A DNA stretch of 64,000 bases from Paenibacillus sp. CAA11. GTDB taxonomy: Bacteria > Bacillota > Bacilli > Paenibacillales > Paenibacillaceae. The stretch covers positions 1,288,501 to 1,352,500 of the forward strand of contig NZ_CP028922.1 in the NCBI RefSeq assembly GCF_003060825.1. Reading direction: 5' to 3'. Position numbers and translations under genes: made by a program. This document shows, one piece after another, positions 43,868 through 53,872 of the stretch; position 1 is the first letter of the stretch, and every line of letters begins with the position of its first letter. Below the pieces are notes generated by a model that was given only the letters and a program-made list of their open reading frames with translations, searched no databases and was not told the origin of the DNA.

Positions 43868-45892
43868 ATGAGTTCTATAGAAGACAACAAAAAGATCGAC
43901 GCTCTGTCGATTACAACCATCCGGACTTTGGCGATTGACGCCATTGAGAAGGCGAAATCGGGTCACCCTGGCATGCCTATGGGATCTGCGCCAATGGGAT
44001 ATCAATTGTTCGCAAAGACAATGAACCACAATCCTGAAAATCCAACTTGGATCAATCGTGACCGTTTTGTACTGTCGGCAGGACACGGTTCCATGCTGCT
44101 ATACAGCCTGCTTCACCTGAGCGGATACGATCTTTCTCTTGACGATCTGAAGCAGTTCCGTCAATGGGGAAGTAAAACTCCAGGTCACCCTGAATTCGGA
44201 CATACTGCTGGCGTTGACGCTACCACTGGCCCTCTGGGACAAGGGATCTCCATGGCTGTAGGTATGGCAATGGCTGAAGCTCAACTTGCAGCTACTTATA
44301 ACAAAGGTGATCACAACATCATCGACCACTATACTTACGGCATCTGCGGCGATGGCGACCTGATGGAGGGTGTATCCTCCGAAGCGGCTTCTCTTGCTGG
44401 CCATCTGAAGCTTGGCAAGCTGATCTTCCTGTATGATTCTAACGACATCTCCCTGGATGGCGAGCTGAACCTCAGCTTCTCCGAAAATGTAAGACAGCGT
44501 TTTGATGCTTATGGTTGGCAGACGCTGCTTGTGAAGGACGGCAACGATTTGGACGCACTTGCTGCAGCTATTGAAGAAGCGAAGAAGGACACTTCCCGTC
44601 CTACCCTGATCGAAGTTAAGACCGTTATCGGTTACGGAAGCCCGAACAAGCAAGGTAAAGGCGGCCATGGCGGTACTCACGGTTCTCCGCTCGGCGCTGA
44701 AGAAGCTAAGCTGACTAAAGAATTCTACAAATGGGTATACGAGGAAGACTTCTACGTTCCAGAGGATGTGCGCAGTCATTTTGCCAAAGTGAAAGAAAGC
44801 GGCATTGCTGTGAACAAAGCTTGGGATGAGAAGTTTGCGAAATATAAAGCAGAATTCCCTGAGCTGGCTGCTCAGTTTGAGCAAGCTACAGCAGGCAAGC
44901 TGCCTGCTAACTGGGATGCTCAGCTACCTAAATATACTGCTGAAGACAAAGCGCTTTCCACACGCGTGGCTTCCGGTAATGCACTGAATGGTCTGGCTCA
45001 AGGCGTTCCTAACCTTGTGGGCGGATCTGCAGACCTTGAAAGCTCCACAATGACTCATTTGAAGGGTCTTCCAGTATATACTCCAAGCAGCTATGAAGGA
45101 CGCAATATTTATTTTGGTGTGCGTGAATTCGGTATGGCTGCTGCCATGAACGGGATTGCTCTGCACAGCGGACTGAAGGTGTTTGGCGGTACGTTCTTCG
45201 TATTCACCGATTACCTGCGTCCAGCTATTCGTCTGGCCAGCATCATGAAGCTGCCTGTGACTTATGTGCTGACCCATGACAGTATTGCTGTTGGTGAAGA
45301 TGGACCTACGCACGAGCCGATCGAACAATTGGCTTCTCTGCGCATTATTCCAGGTCTGACTGTCATTCGTCCGGCAGACGGCAACGAGACTTCTGCAGCA
45401 TGGGCTTATGCTGTTGAGAATACATCGAATCCGGTAGCTCTGGTGCTGACTCGTCAGAACCTGCCTATTCTTGAGAAGACAGGTGAGCTTGCTCGTGAAG
45501 GTATTAAGCGCGGCGGTTATGTAGTATCCGAAGCGAAGGACGGCAAGCCAGTAGCTCAGATTATCGCTACAGGTTCAGAAGTTCAGCTTGCGGTTAAAGC
45601 TCAAGCGAAGCTGGCAGAAGAAGGCGTACATGTACGCGTCATCAGCTTGCCAAGCTTTGACCTGTTCGAGAAACAGGATAAAGCTTACAGAGATTCTGTA
45701 ATCCTGCCTGACGTGAAGGCGCGTGTAGCTGTTGAAATGGCGAGCCCATTCGGATGGGAACGCTATGTAGGCGACAGCGGCAAGATTCTTGCAATCGATA
45801 CGTTCGGTGCTTCCGCTCCTGGCGACAAAGTGATCGAAGAATACGGCTTTACCGTAGAGAATGTTGTGAAGCTCGTTAAAGAACAGTTGTAA
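43868..45892 (+). CDS. tkt: Transketolase
   Basis: Thiamine-diphosphate enzyme moving two-carbon units in the pentose phosphate pathway. The 674-residue protein has the full domain set: the ThDP motif [19 protein letters not shown] near 157, the pyrimidine-binding domain with [12 protein letters not shown] and the catalytic Glu, and the C-terminal domain. GAGGAGG precedes ATG 43868. Codon use looks strongly biased, as in highly expressed genes. PpnP follows after 68 bp without a clear terminator. Confidence 0.96.
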   Translation: MSSIEDNKKIDALSITTIRTLAIDAIEKAKSGHPGMPMGSAPMGYQLFAKTMNHNPENPTWINRDRFVLSAGHGSMLLYSLLHLSGYDLSLDDLKQFRQWGSKTPGHPEFGHTAGVDATTGPLGQGISMAVGMAMAEAQLAATYNKGDHNIIDHYTYGICGDGDLMEGVSSEAASLAGHLKLGKLIFLYDSNDISLDGELNLSFSENVRQRFDAYGWQTLLVKDGNDLDALAAAIEEAKKDTSRPTLIEVKTVIGYGSPNKQGKGGHGGTHGSPLGAEEAKLTKEFYKWVYEEDFYVPEDVRSHFAKVKESGIAVNKAWDEKFAKYKAEFPELAAQFEQATAGKLPANWDAQLPKYTAEDKALSTRVASGNALNGLAQGVPNLVGGSADLESSTMTHLKGLPVYTPSSYEGRNIYFGVREFGMAAAMNGIALHSGLKVFGGTFFVFTDYLRPAIRLASIMKLPVTYVLTHDSIAVGEDGPTHEPIEQLASLRIIPGLTVIRPADGNETSAAWAYAVENTSNPVALVLTRQNLPILEKTGELAREGIKRGGYVVSEAKDGKPVAQIIATGSEVQLAVKAQAKLAEEGVHVRVISLPSFDLFEKQDKAYRDSVILPDVKARVAVEMASPFGWERYVGDSGKILAIDTFGASAPGDKVIEEYGFTVENVVKLVKEQL

Positions 45893-45960
45893 GATAAATA
45901 GGGAATAGGTTATAGCGCCCCTGGCGCTCATCTTTGACATGACGAAGGAGCGGGATCCGT

Positions 45961-46278
45961 ATGGCTCAGCTGCAAAATGTTACGGTCGATAAGGCTGCTA
46001 ATGTATATTTTGAAGGCAAGGTAACCAGCCGTACAGTCTGGCTTCAGGACGGGAGCAAGGTGACGCTGGGAATTATGCTTCCGGGCACCTATGAATTCGG
46101 TACGGATTCGGCAGAATTGATGGAGATTCTCTCCGGAGAATTGAAGGTGCTTCTGCCAGGTCAAGCTGAGTGGACTGAGATCCGGGGACAAGGCACCTTT
46201 GAGGTGCCTGCCCATTCATCCTTCCAGGTGGAAGTACGCGCTGTAACGGACTATCTTTGCTCCTACAGCAATCAATAA
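45961..46278 (+). CDS. ppnP: Pyrimidine/purine nucleoside phosphorylase PpnP
   Basis: A 105-residue single-domain cupin of the DUF1255/YaiE family that phosphorolyses several nucleosides to ribose 1-phosphate and base. Hallmarks are [33 protein letters not shown] and [17 protein letters not shown] precedes ATG 45961. The ribose phosphate produced could enter the pathway of the transketolase encoded just upstream. Confidence 0.93.
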   Translation: MAQLQNVTVDKAANVYFEGKVTSRTVWLQDGSKVTLGIMLPGTYEFGTDSAELMEILSGELKVLLPGQAEWTEIRGQGTFEVPAHSSFQVEVRAVTDYLCSYSNQ

Positions 46279-46283
46279 GATAA

Positions 46284-46329
46284 GAAAGGGCGGGCCCCGT
46301 ATACCGGGGTTCGCCCTTTCATTATTTTT
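46284..46329 (+). terminator. Terminator after ppnP
   Basis: GAAAGGGCG/CGCCCTTTC stem with inner CCCCG/CGGGG hairpin, then ATTATTTTT. Confidence 0.85.
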
Positions 46330-46353
46330 GTAAAGCAGGATGAATCACGCAGA

Positions 46354-47256
46354 TTAGGATTCGAGCGGTTTGCCGCCGATCGTTTGTCCGATCCACTGCT
46401 CGTACACCTTGACGACAGAGGATAGGTCTTCATCGCCAAAGCCTTGGGTTTGTCCCGCCTGGAACAAGCTCTTGGCCATGTTCAGCATAGGCGAAGGGAT
46501 GGAGGCGTTGTCCGTCAGGGAGGAAGCAAGCTTCAAGTCTTTAAGCATCAAGGCGAGCGAGAACTGGTTCGCAAAGTTATGCTGAATGATTTTGCGGCCT
46601 TTGAGCTCGGCTGCTTTGCTGCCGGCCGATCCAAGCTGTACCAGCTCCAGGAAGGAATCTGCGGGGAGGCCGGATTTAGAGGCGATGGCGAAGCCTTCGG
46701 CAAGCGCAAGATTGTTGATGCCGACAATCGTATTGTGAGCGAGCTTAGCTACCGATCCGCTGCCGTTCTCACCCATAGGAAGAATCTTTTTGCCGAGGGT
46801 GTCAAAGATATCGCTATGGGCCTGAATGGCCTCAAGAGGACCACCAATCATAAAGACGAGCGTGCCATCAATGGCAGCCGGAGAGCTTCCGGTTACGGGC
46901 GCATCGAGGAAGATGCCACCGAGCGCTTCAGTCTTGCGGGCTAATTCGCGTGATAGGGCTGGAGAAATGGTGCTGCAGTCGATGACCGTGGTGCCTTGTC
47001 CAATTCCGGCCAGCACGCCTTCTGGGCCTTCATAGACGTCTGCGATGGAAGTATCGTCACTAACCATTGTGATGACGACTTGCCGGCCAGCTGCAGCTTC
47101 ACGGGGCGTCTTAGCAAGGGCGGCACCTTCCTTCACAAGCTGCTCAGCTTTAGATGCTGTGCGATTATAAACGATCAGGTCATATTGCTGCTTCAGCAGA
47201 TTGGATGCCATGGGCGCACCCATTGTACCTAACCCGATAAAACCGATTGTTTTCAT
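46354..47256 (-). CDS. NAD(P)-dependent beta-hydroxyacid dehydrogenase
   Basis: A 300-residue member of the 3-hydroxyisobutyrate/2-hydroxy-3-oxopropionate (tartronate semialdehyde) reductase family. FIGLGTMGAPMASNLL is the Rossmann motif; DAPVTGSSPAAIDGTL is the substrate loop; the catalytic Lys is in GSVAKLAHN. ATG 47256 with GAAGG upstream is preferred to a GTG three codons earlier. Divergent from pgi. Exact substrate is not resolvable. Confidence 0.88.
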   Translation of the reverse strand: MKTIGFIGLGTMGAPMASNLLKQQYDLIVYNRTASKAEQLVKEGAALAKTPREAAAGRQVVITMVSDDTSIADVYEGPEGVLAGIGQGTTVIDCSTISPALSRELARKTEALGGIFLDAPVTGSSPAAIDGTLVFMIGGPLEAIQAHSDIFDTLGKKILPMGENGSGSVAKLAHNTIVGINNLALAEGFAIASKSGLPADSFLELVQLGSAGSKAAELKGRKIIQHNFANQFSLALMLKDLKLASSLTDNASIPSPMLNMAKSLFQAGQTQGFGDEDLSSVVKVYEQWIGQTIGGKPLES

Positions 47257-47423
47257 AGTTTTCACCTTCTATGCGTATTGGTTAAGTCGTTATAATTCTA
47301 ACATGCTTGAAGAGGGAGTGTATATGATGCCCTTGTCTTCCTTTTCGATTTACAGTATCCTAGGTTTAAGTTGTGTGTTAGCTTTGGATAGAATCCATAC
47401 AAATTAACGGAGGCGTTATCGAA

Positions 47424-48779
47424 ATGTCTAAAAAAGTAAGCTTCGACTATAGCAAAGCCCTTTCTTTTGTAGGCCAACATGAAATCGACTATTTTGCTGA
47501 GCCGATTCGCCTGGCACATGAACAATTACATAAAGGAACCGGTGCAGGTTCTGACTATCTGGGATGGATCAACCTTCCTACTGATTATGACAAAGAGGAG
47601 TTTGCCCGCATCCAGCAGGCTGCGAAGAAGATTCAAGGCGACTCTGACGTTCTGATTGTTATCGGAATCGGCGGCTCCTATCTGGGAGCGCGCGCAGCGA
47701 TTGAATCCCTGTCGCATTCCTTTTACAATCTGCTGCCGAAGGACAAGCGCAAGACTCCGGAAATTTATTTTGCCGGCAATAACATCAGCTCCACTTATGT
47801 GAATCACCTGCTCGAGCTGATTGAAGGCAAGGATTTCTCCTTGAACGTCATCTCCAAGTCCGGTACAACCACTGAGCCTGCGATTGCTTTCCGTATTTTC
47901 CGTGCAGCTCTGGAGAAGAAGTACGGCAAGGAAGAAGCTCGCAAGCGGATTTATGCTACAACAGACCGCGAGAAGGGCGCTTTGAAGAAGCTGGCTAATG
48001 AAGAAGGCTACGAAACCTTCGTTATTCCTGATGATGTAGGCGGACGCTATTCTGTGCTTACAGCTGTAGGTCTTCTGCCAATCGCAACTGCGGGCATCAA
48101 CATCGAAGAGATGATGCAGGGCGCTGCGGATGCGGCAAAAGAATTTAGCAACCCGAACGTGGCCGAGAATGGTGCTTATCAATACGCGGCGGTTCGTAAC
48201 GCTCTTTACCGCAAGGGTAAAGCAACGGAAATTCTCGTGAACTATGAACCTTCCCTTCACTATGTATCCGAATGGTGGAAGCAGCTGTATGGCGAAAGCG
48301 AAGGCAAGGATTACAAAGGAATCTTCCCGGCTTCCGTAGATTTCTCCACCGATCTGCATTCCATGGGTCAGTTCATCCAAGAAGGCAACCGCAACATCTT
48401 TGAAACGGTGATTCAAGTAACGGAAGTGCCTAGCCACATTACCATTGAATCGGATCCTGCCGATCTGGACGGGCTGAACTTCCTGGCCGGCAAGACGCTG
48501 GATTTTGTAAATAAGAAAGCATTCCAAGGTACTCTGCTTGCACATACGGATGGTCAAGTACCGAACCTGATCGTTAATATTCCAGACTTGACGCCTTATT
48601 CCTTCGGCTACCTGGTTTACTTCTTCGAGAAAGCCTGCGGCATCAGCGGATATCTGCTCGGCGTGAATCCGTTCGATCAACCGGGCGTTGAAGCTTACAA
48701 GAAGAATATGTTTGCTTTGCTTGGCAAGCCAGGTTATGAGAAGGAAAAAGCAGAACTGGAAGCAAGACTTTCCGAATAA
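47424..48779 (+). CDS. pgi: Glucose-6-phosphate isomerase
   Basis: Interconverts glucose 6-phosphate and fructose 6-phosphate. The 451-residue protein matches the short Bacillus-type enzyme with two SIS domains. Signatures are [37 protein letters not shown], the catalytic Glu in [11 protein letters not shown] and a Lys in [19 protein letters not shown] precedes ATG 47424. Confidence 0.96.
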   Translation: MSKKVSFDYSKALSFVGQHEIDYFAEPIRLAHEQLHKGTGAGSDYLGWINLPTDYDKEEFARIQQAAKKIQGDSDVLIVIGIGGSYLGARAAIESLSHSFYNLLPKDKRKTPEIYFAGNNISSTYVNHLLELIEGKDFSLNVISKSGTTTEPAIAFRIFRAALEKKYGKEEARKRIYATTDREKGALKKLANEEGYETFVIPDDVGGRYSVLTAVGLLPIATAGINIEEMMQGAADAAKEFSNPNVAENGAYQYAAVRNALYRKGKATEILVNYEPSLHYVSEWWKQLYGESEGKDYKGIFPASVDFSTDLHSMGQFIQEGNRNIFETVIQVTEVPSHITIESDPADLDGLNFLAGKTLDFVNKKAFQGTLLAHTDGQVPNLIVNIPDLTPYSFGYLVYFFEKACGISGYLLGVNPFDQPGVEAYKKNMFALLGKPGYEKEKAELEARLSE

Positions 48780-48892
48780 GCATGAAGCAAAATTTCCAAA
48801 TCCCATAGGGTAGGAAGTACCAAAGAAAGCAGTTCACCGTGGATCAAGCGGAAGGGCTGCTTTCTTGGCACATAAAAGGGTGGTTGTATCAT

Positions 48893-49525
48893 ATGCTGGA
48901 TCAATACAAAACCGTGCGTTCCGCAGGGAATAAAGAGATTGTGATCAAGAAATCAAGATTTATTGGCCATGTTATGCCGGTTGAGCGGGAAGAAGACGCG
49001 ATTCAATTTATTGAAGAGATCAAGAAGAAGCATTGGAATGCGACTCATAATTGTTCTGCTTACATGATTGGGGAGCGGGATGAAATCCAGAAGCAGTCTG
49101 ATGATGGGGAGCCAAGCGGAACAGCAGGCAAGCCTATTCTTGAGGTGATTAAGCATCAAGGCCTCAAAAATGTGGCTATCGTAGTTACCCGTTATTTTGG
49201 CGGTATAATGCTTGGGGCAGGCGGACTTATTCGGGCTTATACCGATGGTGCTGTAGCGGCCATTGAAGCTGGAGAAGCGATTACGAAGGTGCTGCATAAA
49301 GAGATCAAGGTGGAGCTAGACTACACCTGGCTAGGCAAGGTGGAGAACGAGCTCAGAAATAGGGAAATCCGCACAGGGCCCACTGCATTTGCGGACAAGG
49401 TAACACTCATGTGCTTGCCACTGGATCGGGAAGCCGAATCCTTCAAGGCTTGGATGACGGATTTGACCCAAGGTCAATCTGCAATTACGGAAGGTGATAA
49501 GATTTATTATATCGAAGGGGAATAA
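48893..49525 (+). CDS. YigZ/YvyE-family protein (IMPACT-like)
   Basis: A 210-residue protein. The N-terminal UPF0029/Impact domain (~1-120) has KKSRFIGHV, KHWNATHNCSAY, DDGEPSGTAGKPIL and VVTRYFGGIMLGAGGL; the C-terminal DUF1949 domain follows. Family members bind nucleic acid or ribosomes; bacterial function is undefined. ATG 48893 is preferred to the longer frame because AAGGGTGG lies upstream and it gives the family N-terminus. TetR follows after 3 bp. Confidence 0.9.
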   Translation: MLDQYKTVRSAGNKEIVIKKSRFIGHVMPVEREEDAIQFIEEIKKKHWNATHNCSAYMIGERDEIQKQSDDGEPSGTAGKPILEVIKHQGLKNVAIVVTRYFGGIMLGAGGLIRAYTDGAVAAIEAGEAITKVLHKEIKVELDYTWLGKVENELRNREIRTGPTAFADKVTLMCLPLDREAESFKAWMTDLTQGQSAITEGDKIYYIEGE

Positions 49526-49528
49526 GCT

Positions 49529-50110
49529 ATGGCGAGAAGAGCAGTCGATCAGGAGCTGTCCAGGGAGCGAATTATGGATGCCGCAAGGCATCTATTCATA
49601 ACCAAGGGATATCGGGCGATTTCGATGCGCAGCATTGGACAGCATTTAGGATACAGCCATGGTTCGCTTTACTACCACTTTAAGGAGAAGGCAGAACTGT
49701 TTTACGCAATTGTTGTACAGGATTTTGAGCATGTCTACGTGCTCTTTGATCAGGTGATATCACGTCCGCCTATCGCGGGCTTCAGCACAATTGAACAGCT
49801 GATGCTTGAATTTATTAAATTTGGTTTGGAGCACCCTTTTCAATATGAGATCATGTTCATGTTAAGAGACGATGAGATTTTGGCATACTGCCGCTCTGAA
49901 CAGAACAAGTGCTTTGATAAATTTTCTTGTATTGTCCGCAGTTATATGAAGGAAGGGCAAATTGACCCGGAGCATAGCTCAGCACTGGCGCAGAGTATGT
50001 TTCTGGGCATACATGGCTTTATTTCTTACCATATTCAAGGTAGGACGGCTTTTGAAGATGTGCAGTCAAGTGCTGTTCAACATGTCAAAAATCTATGTCG
50101 CTGCTTGTAA
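49529..50110 (+). CDS. TetR-family transcriptional regulator
   Basis: A 193-residue repressor. The helix-turn-helix is at ~8-55 (RERIMDAARHLFITKGYRAIS, IGQHLGYSHGSLYYHFKEKAEL). The ligand-binding domain is all-helical and unclassified. The ATG lies 3 bp after the yigZ stop, so it is co-transcribed. No efflux or enzyme gene is adjacent to suggest the target. Confidence 0.9.
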   Translation: MARRAVDQELSRERIMDAARHLFITKGYRAISMRSIGQHLGYSHGSLYYHFKEKAELFYAIVVQDFEHVYVLFDQVISRPPIAGFSTIEQLMLEFIKFGLEHPFQYEIMFMLRDDEILAYCRSEQNKCFDKFSCIVRSYMKEGQIDPEHSSALAQSMFLGIHGFISYHIQGRTAFEDVQSSAVQHVKNLCRCL

Positions 50111-50453
50111 ATTAACGTGAAGAGCGTTTTTATTTTTAGTCTCTTGCTTTATTCAATTACATTATTATAGCTACAACTCTTTAAAACGTTGCATGATAGA
50201 TGTATCATTATGTACTGAAGGATGCTTATGTTGTTAATCGGAGCGCACCCGCCTTTGGACACACCCTATGAACAAAGGATCCCTTCCGCCCTTATTATAC
50301 ACTGATATGTGCCTCAGCATTTGAGCCCATTAGGTGCGCCCCTTCCTCTCCTTGATAGAAGACGGGGCTTTTTTATTTCCGGGTAAAAAAGTATAGTTAA
50401 CATTAGAATAGAGATCTCTGTAGAAAAGCAGGAAGAGGAGTGAATGCAGCAGG
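50111..50453. other. Gap between TetR and PhnP-like genes
   Basis: About 340 bp without a gene; contains the terminator at 50337-50375. No further motif was recognised. Confidence 0.4.
50337..50375 (+). terminator. Terminator before the PhnP-like gene
   Basis: GCCCC/GGGGC stem with partial pairing inside and six T residues. Confidence 0.6.
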
Positions 50454-51239
50454 ATGGACAAGCTATATTTTTGGGGAACCGGGGATGCGATGGGGGTTCC
50501 TAGAGTATACTGCGATTGTGCTGTCTGTGAGGAGGCCCGAATGGAAGGCGTCAACCGGCGCTACCGCTCTTCCGTGTGGGTTGAAGGAGAGCAGGACTTC
50601 CTTATTGATTGCGGGCCAGACTTCCGGCAGCAAATGGAACGGGCAGGACTCAAGTATGCCGAGCATATTCTCATCACCCATGCGCATTTTGACCACATTG
50701 GCGGCTTGCCGGAATGGGCGGATGCTTGCCGCTGGATGGGCCGGCGGGGACAGCTCTATGCTCCGCAGGAGGTACTCGATATGATCATCCGCCAGTATCC
50801 GTGGTTAAGCAGAAACCTTGATTTTCATATTGTAGATCCGGAGCAAGGCCTCATGCTAGGGGGCTGGAACATTACAGGCTGGAAGGTGAACCATGGCAAG
50901 AACGGCTTTGCTTACGCTTACCGGCTTGAGAAGGAAGGCTACGCATGGGCCTATTGTTCCGATTCCATTGCTCTCTCCGAGAAAGAGAAGAAGCCGCTAT
51001 ATGGCTTGGATCTGCTTGTGCTGGGGACGAGCTTCTATAAGGAACAGGCAGCTTTTGAAACCCGTTCGGTGTATGACATGGTTGAAGCCTTAGAGCTGAT
51101 TGAAGAGGTTAAGCCGGAGCGCACCCTATTTACGCATATGTCGCATGACGTGGACTTGAACCGGGACTATGCGCTGCCTGCTTATGTGCAGATTTCCCAT
51201 ACAGGGCTGAAGATCGAATTAGCCAAGTGCAGCAAATAA
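50454..51239 (+). CDS. PhnP-like metallo-beta-lactamase-fold hydrolase
   Basis: A 261-residue MBL-fold phosphodiesterase. THAHFDHIGG is the metal site; CDCAVC near residue 20 is the extra zinc-binding insertion of the PhnP group; SDSIAL and the C-terminal THMSHDVDL supply further ligands. PhnP hydrolyses cyclic ribosyl phosphates, but no phn genes are nearby, so a housekeeping role is possible. GGAAGAGGAG lies about 17 bases before the ATG. Confidence 0.87.
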   Translation: MDKLYFWGTGDAMGVPRVYCDCAVCEEARMEGVNRRYRSSVWVEGEQDFLIDCGPDFRQQMERAGLKYAEHILITHAHFDHIGGLPEWADACRWMGRRGQLYAPQEVLDMIIRQYPWLSRNLDFHIVDPEQGLMLGGWNITGWKVNHGKNGFAYAYRLEKEGYAWAYCSDSIALSEKEKKPLYGLDLLVLGTSFYKEQAAFETRSVYDMVEALELIEEVKPERTLFTHMSHDVDLNRDYALPAYVQISHTGLKIELAKCSK

Positions 51240-51254
51240 ACTATGAAAATAAAC

Positions 51255-51308
51255 AGGCGCCTTCTCTCCAAAGAGAACTAGATTGTTCTCTTTGGAGAGA
51301 AGGCGCCT
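51255..51308. terminator. 24-bp perfect-stem bidirectional terminator
   Basis: AGGCGCCTTCTCTCCAAAG and onward pairs perfectly over 24 bp around a six-base loop (51279-51284). It separates the converging PhnP-like and Cof genes. T runs are weak on either side. Confidence 0.75.
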
Positions 51309-51345
51309 TAACTCTGTGTATTGAACAAAATCCGCTAACGAAAAA

Positions 51346-52155
51346 TTATGCTTCCTGGCCTAATACGAACTTGTCGATGACATGCTTAACGCCATCTTCA
51401 TTATTGGACAGTGTTACATAGTCCGCAAGCTCCTTAAGCGGAGCAATGGCATTGCCCATGGCAACACCCAGACCGGCTGTTTCAAGCATTTCATGATCGT
51501 TCCAGGAGTCACCGATGGCGATCGTTTCGCTTAGGGAGCAGTCAAAGTGCTTGGCAAGGAACTCAAGGGCAATACCTTTGGTTCCCTCTTTGTGCATGAT
51601 TTCCAGGAAGTAAGGCTTAGACTTGGTGATATGAACACCGTCACCCAGCAGCTCGCGAAGAATCGGGGAGAGCTCGTCCAAGAAGTCGGGATCGTCAATA
51701 ATTAGCATTTTCGGGGTCGGACGGCTGACGAGCTTCTCAAAATCTGGCTCAATGGTATACGTGGTGCCGTTCAGATTCGCATAATCAATCAGTTTCTGGT
51801 TCTCCTCACGCGCATACAGGTGATCTTCTACATAGGTCTGCAAATGCAGGTTATGTTCGATGCAGTATTGAAACAGCTTGCGTGCAGCATCTACAGGTAC
51901 GTAGCGCTCGTACAGAACCTTCTCATCCAGCAGATTCTTAACCAGAGCTCCCTGATACGTAATAATGGGAACGTTCAGACCGGTCTGGCGGGCAATGGCC
52001 TGAGCAGAGGCATAGGCGCGTCCGGTTGCAAGGGTTACGACAACGCCGGCAGCTACGGCCTTCTCTAAGGCTTCTTGTGTAGCGGGGGTGACTTCTTTGT
52101 TATCGTTGATCAGCGTATCATCAATATCTATAGCCATCAGTTTATACTTGGACAT
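51346..52155 (-). CDS. Cof-type HAD phosphatase
   Basis: A 269-residue haloacid-dehalogenase-fold sugar-phosphate phosphatase of the YidA/Cof subgroup. DIDDTL holds the nucleophile; TLATGR is motif II; GDSWNDHEML is motif IV; the C2B cap lies between. Cytosolic. Substrate unknown; YidA-like enzymes act on several sugar phosphates. Confidence 0.9.
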   Translation of the reverse strand: MSKYKLMAIDIDDTLINDNKEVTPATQEALEKAVAAGVVVTLATGRAYASAQAIARQTGLNVPIITYQGALVKNLLDEKVLYERYVPVDAARKLFQYCIEHNLHLQTYVEDHLYAREENQKLIDYANLNGTTYTIEPDFEKLVSRPTPKMLIIDDPDFLDELSPILRELLGDGVHITKSKPYFLEIMHKEGTKGIALEFLAKHFDCSLSETIAIGDSWNDHEMLETAGLGVAMGNAIAPLKELADYVTLSNNEDGVKHVIDKFVLGQEA

Positions 52156-52242
52156 GGTTCTCTCTCCTTCTCTTTAAACAGCCTGCTGCTTGCTCTTGCT
52201 ATACTAGTAGACAGGCTGCATCTCTATTTTCTGTTCCCGAGC

Positions 52243-53244
52243 CTATTCCTCCAGGAATACCAGACCGATGAAGTCTTCCTTCTCCAGGTTTCCGAAGTAG
52301 TGCTTCACATCAATGTCCTCCAGAGCTTTCCGCACATCGTTCTCCTCATAGCGGATGCCGCGCAGCGCATTCTCGATATCACTTACGTCGCCAACTCCGA
52401 AGAAGTCACCGTAGATTTTGATTTCCCGAATGTGGCCTTCCTTAATATCCATCCGAATATCAATGATGCCAACAGGGAATTTCTTCGCATGCTTCACATT
52501 GCACTCCGGCGATAAGCCGTAGTTCCAGTCCCAGTTCCGATACCGCTCTTCAGAGATCTGGTGAATCTTCTTCCAATCGTCTTCCTTCAATACATATTGA
52601 GGCACCGCATTGGGTTCCATTCCGAAAATGTGACGAAGCAGCTCAGAGCGGAACTCTTCAATCGTCATCTTGGTATCCATGAAATCAATAATATTGGCTA
52701 CACGGCTGCGTACGGACTTGGTGCTCTTGGATTTGAACTTCTCCGGATTGGCGTGGAGGGAAGCCTGTACATGCTCCAAATTCAAATTGAACATCAGGGT
52801 ACCGTGGCTGAACATCCGGCCGCGGGTAGAGAACTGGGCGTTCCCGGAAATCTTCTGCTCGCCGACCTGCAGATCGTTGCGGCCTGTCAGCTCTGCCTGA
52901 ACGCCGAACTGGTGCAGCGCCTCAACCACCGGCTGGGTAAATTTGCGGAAGTTGTGAAAGGACTGACCGTCGTCCTTGGTAATAAAACTGAAGTTCAGGT
53001 TGCCAAGGTCATGGTATACCGCTCCTCCGCCAGACAAGCGGCGGACTACCTGGATGCCGTTCTCCTTCACATACTCTGCATTAATTTCTTCAATCGTGTT
53101 CTGGTGCTTGCCGATGATGATAGACGGCGCGTTGATGTAGAAGAGCAGATACGTCTCATCCGCAGGCAGGTGCCGAAGCGCATATTCTTCGATCGCTAGG
53201 TTGATCGAGGCATCATGGATGCCCTGGTTATCGATAAATAACAT
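52243..53244 (-). CDS. lplA: Lipoate-protein ligase
   Basis: A 333-residue enzyme that activates free lipoate with ATP and attaches it to lipoyl domains. RRLSGGGAVYHDLGNLNFSF is the lipoate-binding motif (here within 20 residues), KISGNAQ and HGTLMFN follow, and the C-terminal accessory domain is complete, as in Bacillus LplJ (~331). The GTG/ATG start region at 53244 lies 190 bp before the riboswitch on the opposite strand. Confidence 0.93.
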   Translation of the reverse strand: MLFIDNQGIHDASINLAIEEYALRHLPADETYLLFYINAPSIIIGKHQNTIEEINAEYVKENGIQVVRRLSGGGAVYHDLGNLNFSFITKDDGQSFHNFRKFTQPVVEALHQFGVQAELTGRNDLQVGEQKISGNAQFSTRGRMFSHGTLMFNLNLEHVQASLHANPEKFKSKSTKSVRSRVANIIDFMDTKMTIEEFRSELLRHIFGMEPNAVPQYVLKEDDWKKIHQISEERYRNWDWNYGLSPECNVKHAKKFPVGIIDIRMDIKEGHIREIKIYGDFFGVGDVSDIENALRGIRYEENDVRKALEDIDVKHYFGNLEKEDFIGLVFLEE

Positions 53245-53436
53245 AATCGTTGTGCCTCCAGTGTGATCTGAAATTCGAAATACTCGTCCTTTCTATTGTA
53301 AACCAAGTGAGGAATCAGCACCAAAGATTTTGTCAGGGTTTTTCCTTATTATTGTATATCCTCTCTTTTTCACCTATAATCCTATAGAGAAAGAAGCCTT
53401 GAGATAAGCGAATACCTCCAATCCTCATGCGGTCCC

Positions 53437-53622
53437 GGTCTGCAGGCACCTGCCTTAGTAGCGCCGGGTTAATAGGGAATCCGGTGTAAATCCGGAGCGG
53501 TCCCGCCACTGTAACCGGGGACCTTTGCCAAGATTCAAGAAGAGCCACTGATCTGCGCCACAGCAGATGGGGAAGGTGAGGCAAGGGTTAATTAACCCGG
53601 AAGTCAGGAGACCTGCCCATGA
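53437..53622 (+). ncRNA. Cobalamin riboswitch
   Basis: The B12-box GCCACTG occurs (about 53544), together with the conserved GGGAATCCGGTGTAAATCC, GGAGCGGTCCCGCCACTGTAA start, and the closing GGAAGTCAGGAGACCTGCC that pairs with the 5' end GGCACCTGCC. All canonical parts are in order. It sits 250 bases upstream of the importer genes and so should shut them off when adenosylcobalamin is abundant. Confidence 0.95.
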
Positions 53623-53742
53623 GGGGAACCGATAGTCCTTCGAGGAAAAGGATAACGTTCTGCCGGAAATGACGCTGTACTCGGCACCGCTTTCCTTGGA
53701 AAGCCTGGGGCCCTAGGTAGGCGTACTTTACTACGTGAACGC

Positions 53743-53785
53743 CAGTCCCTTTCTGCTGCTAATTGCTAGAGAAAGGGGCTTTTTG
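53743..53785 (+). terminator. Riboswitch-controlled terminator
   Basis: AGTCCCTTT/AAAGGGGCT stem, then TTTTT; it lies between the cobalamin aptamer and the substrate-binding protein gene and is the likely expression platform. Confidence 0.8.
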
Positions 53786-53872
53786 ATTTGCGCCGAATGA
53801 ACTTAACTGTGAAAGGGTGGATATTCGCCTCCATGCTATTTTCTAAATCGAAAAGATAGGGGAGAAGTTAGC

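Noticed and set aside
47526-48806. 426-codon frame antisense to pgi
   Set aside because: Long only because of strong codon bias in the highly expressed pgi; no start signal and no plausible fold. The same applies to 44099-44884 antisense to tkt.
53333-53584. 83-codon frame antisense to the cobalamin riboswitch
   Set aside because: It covers the conserved aptamer, which explains the sequence; no ribosome site.
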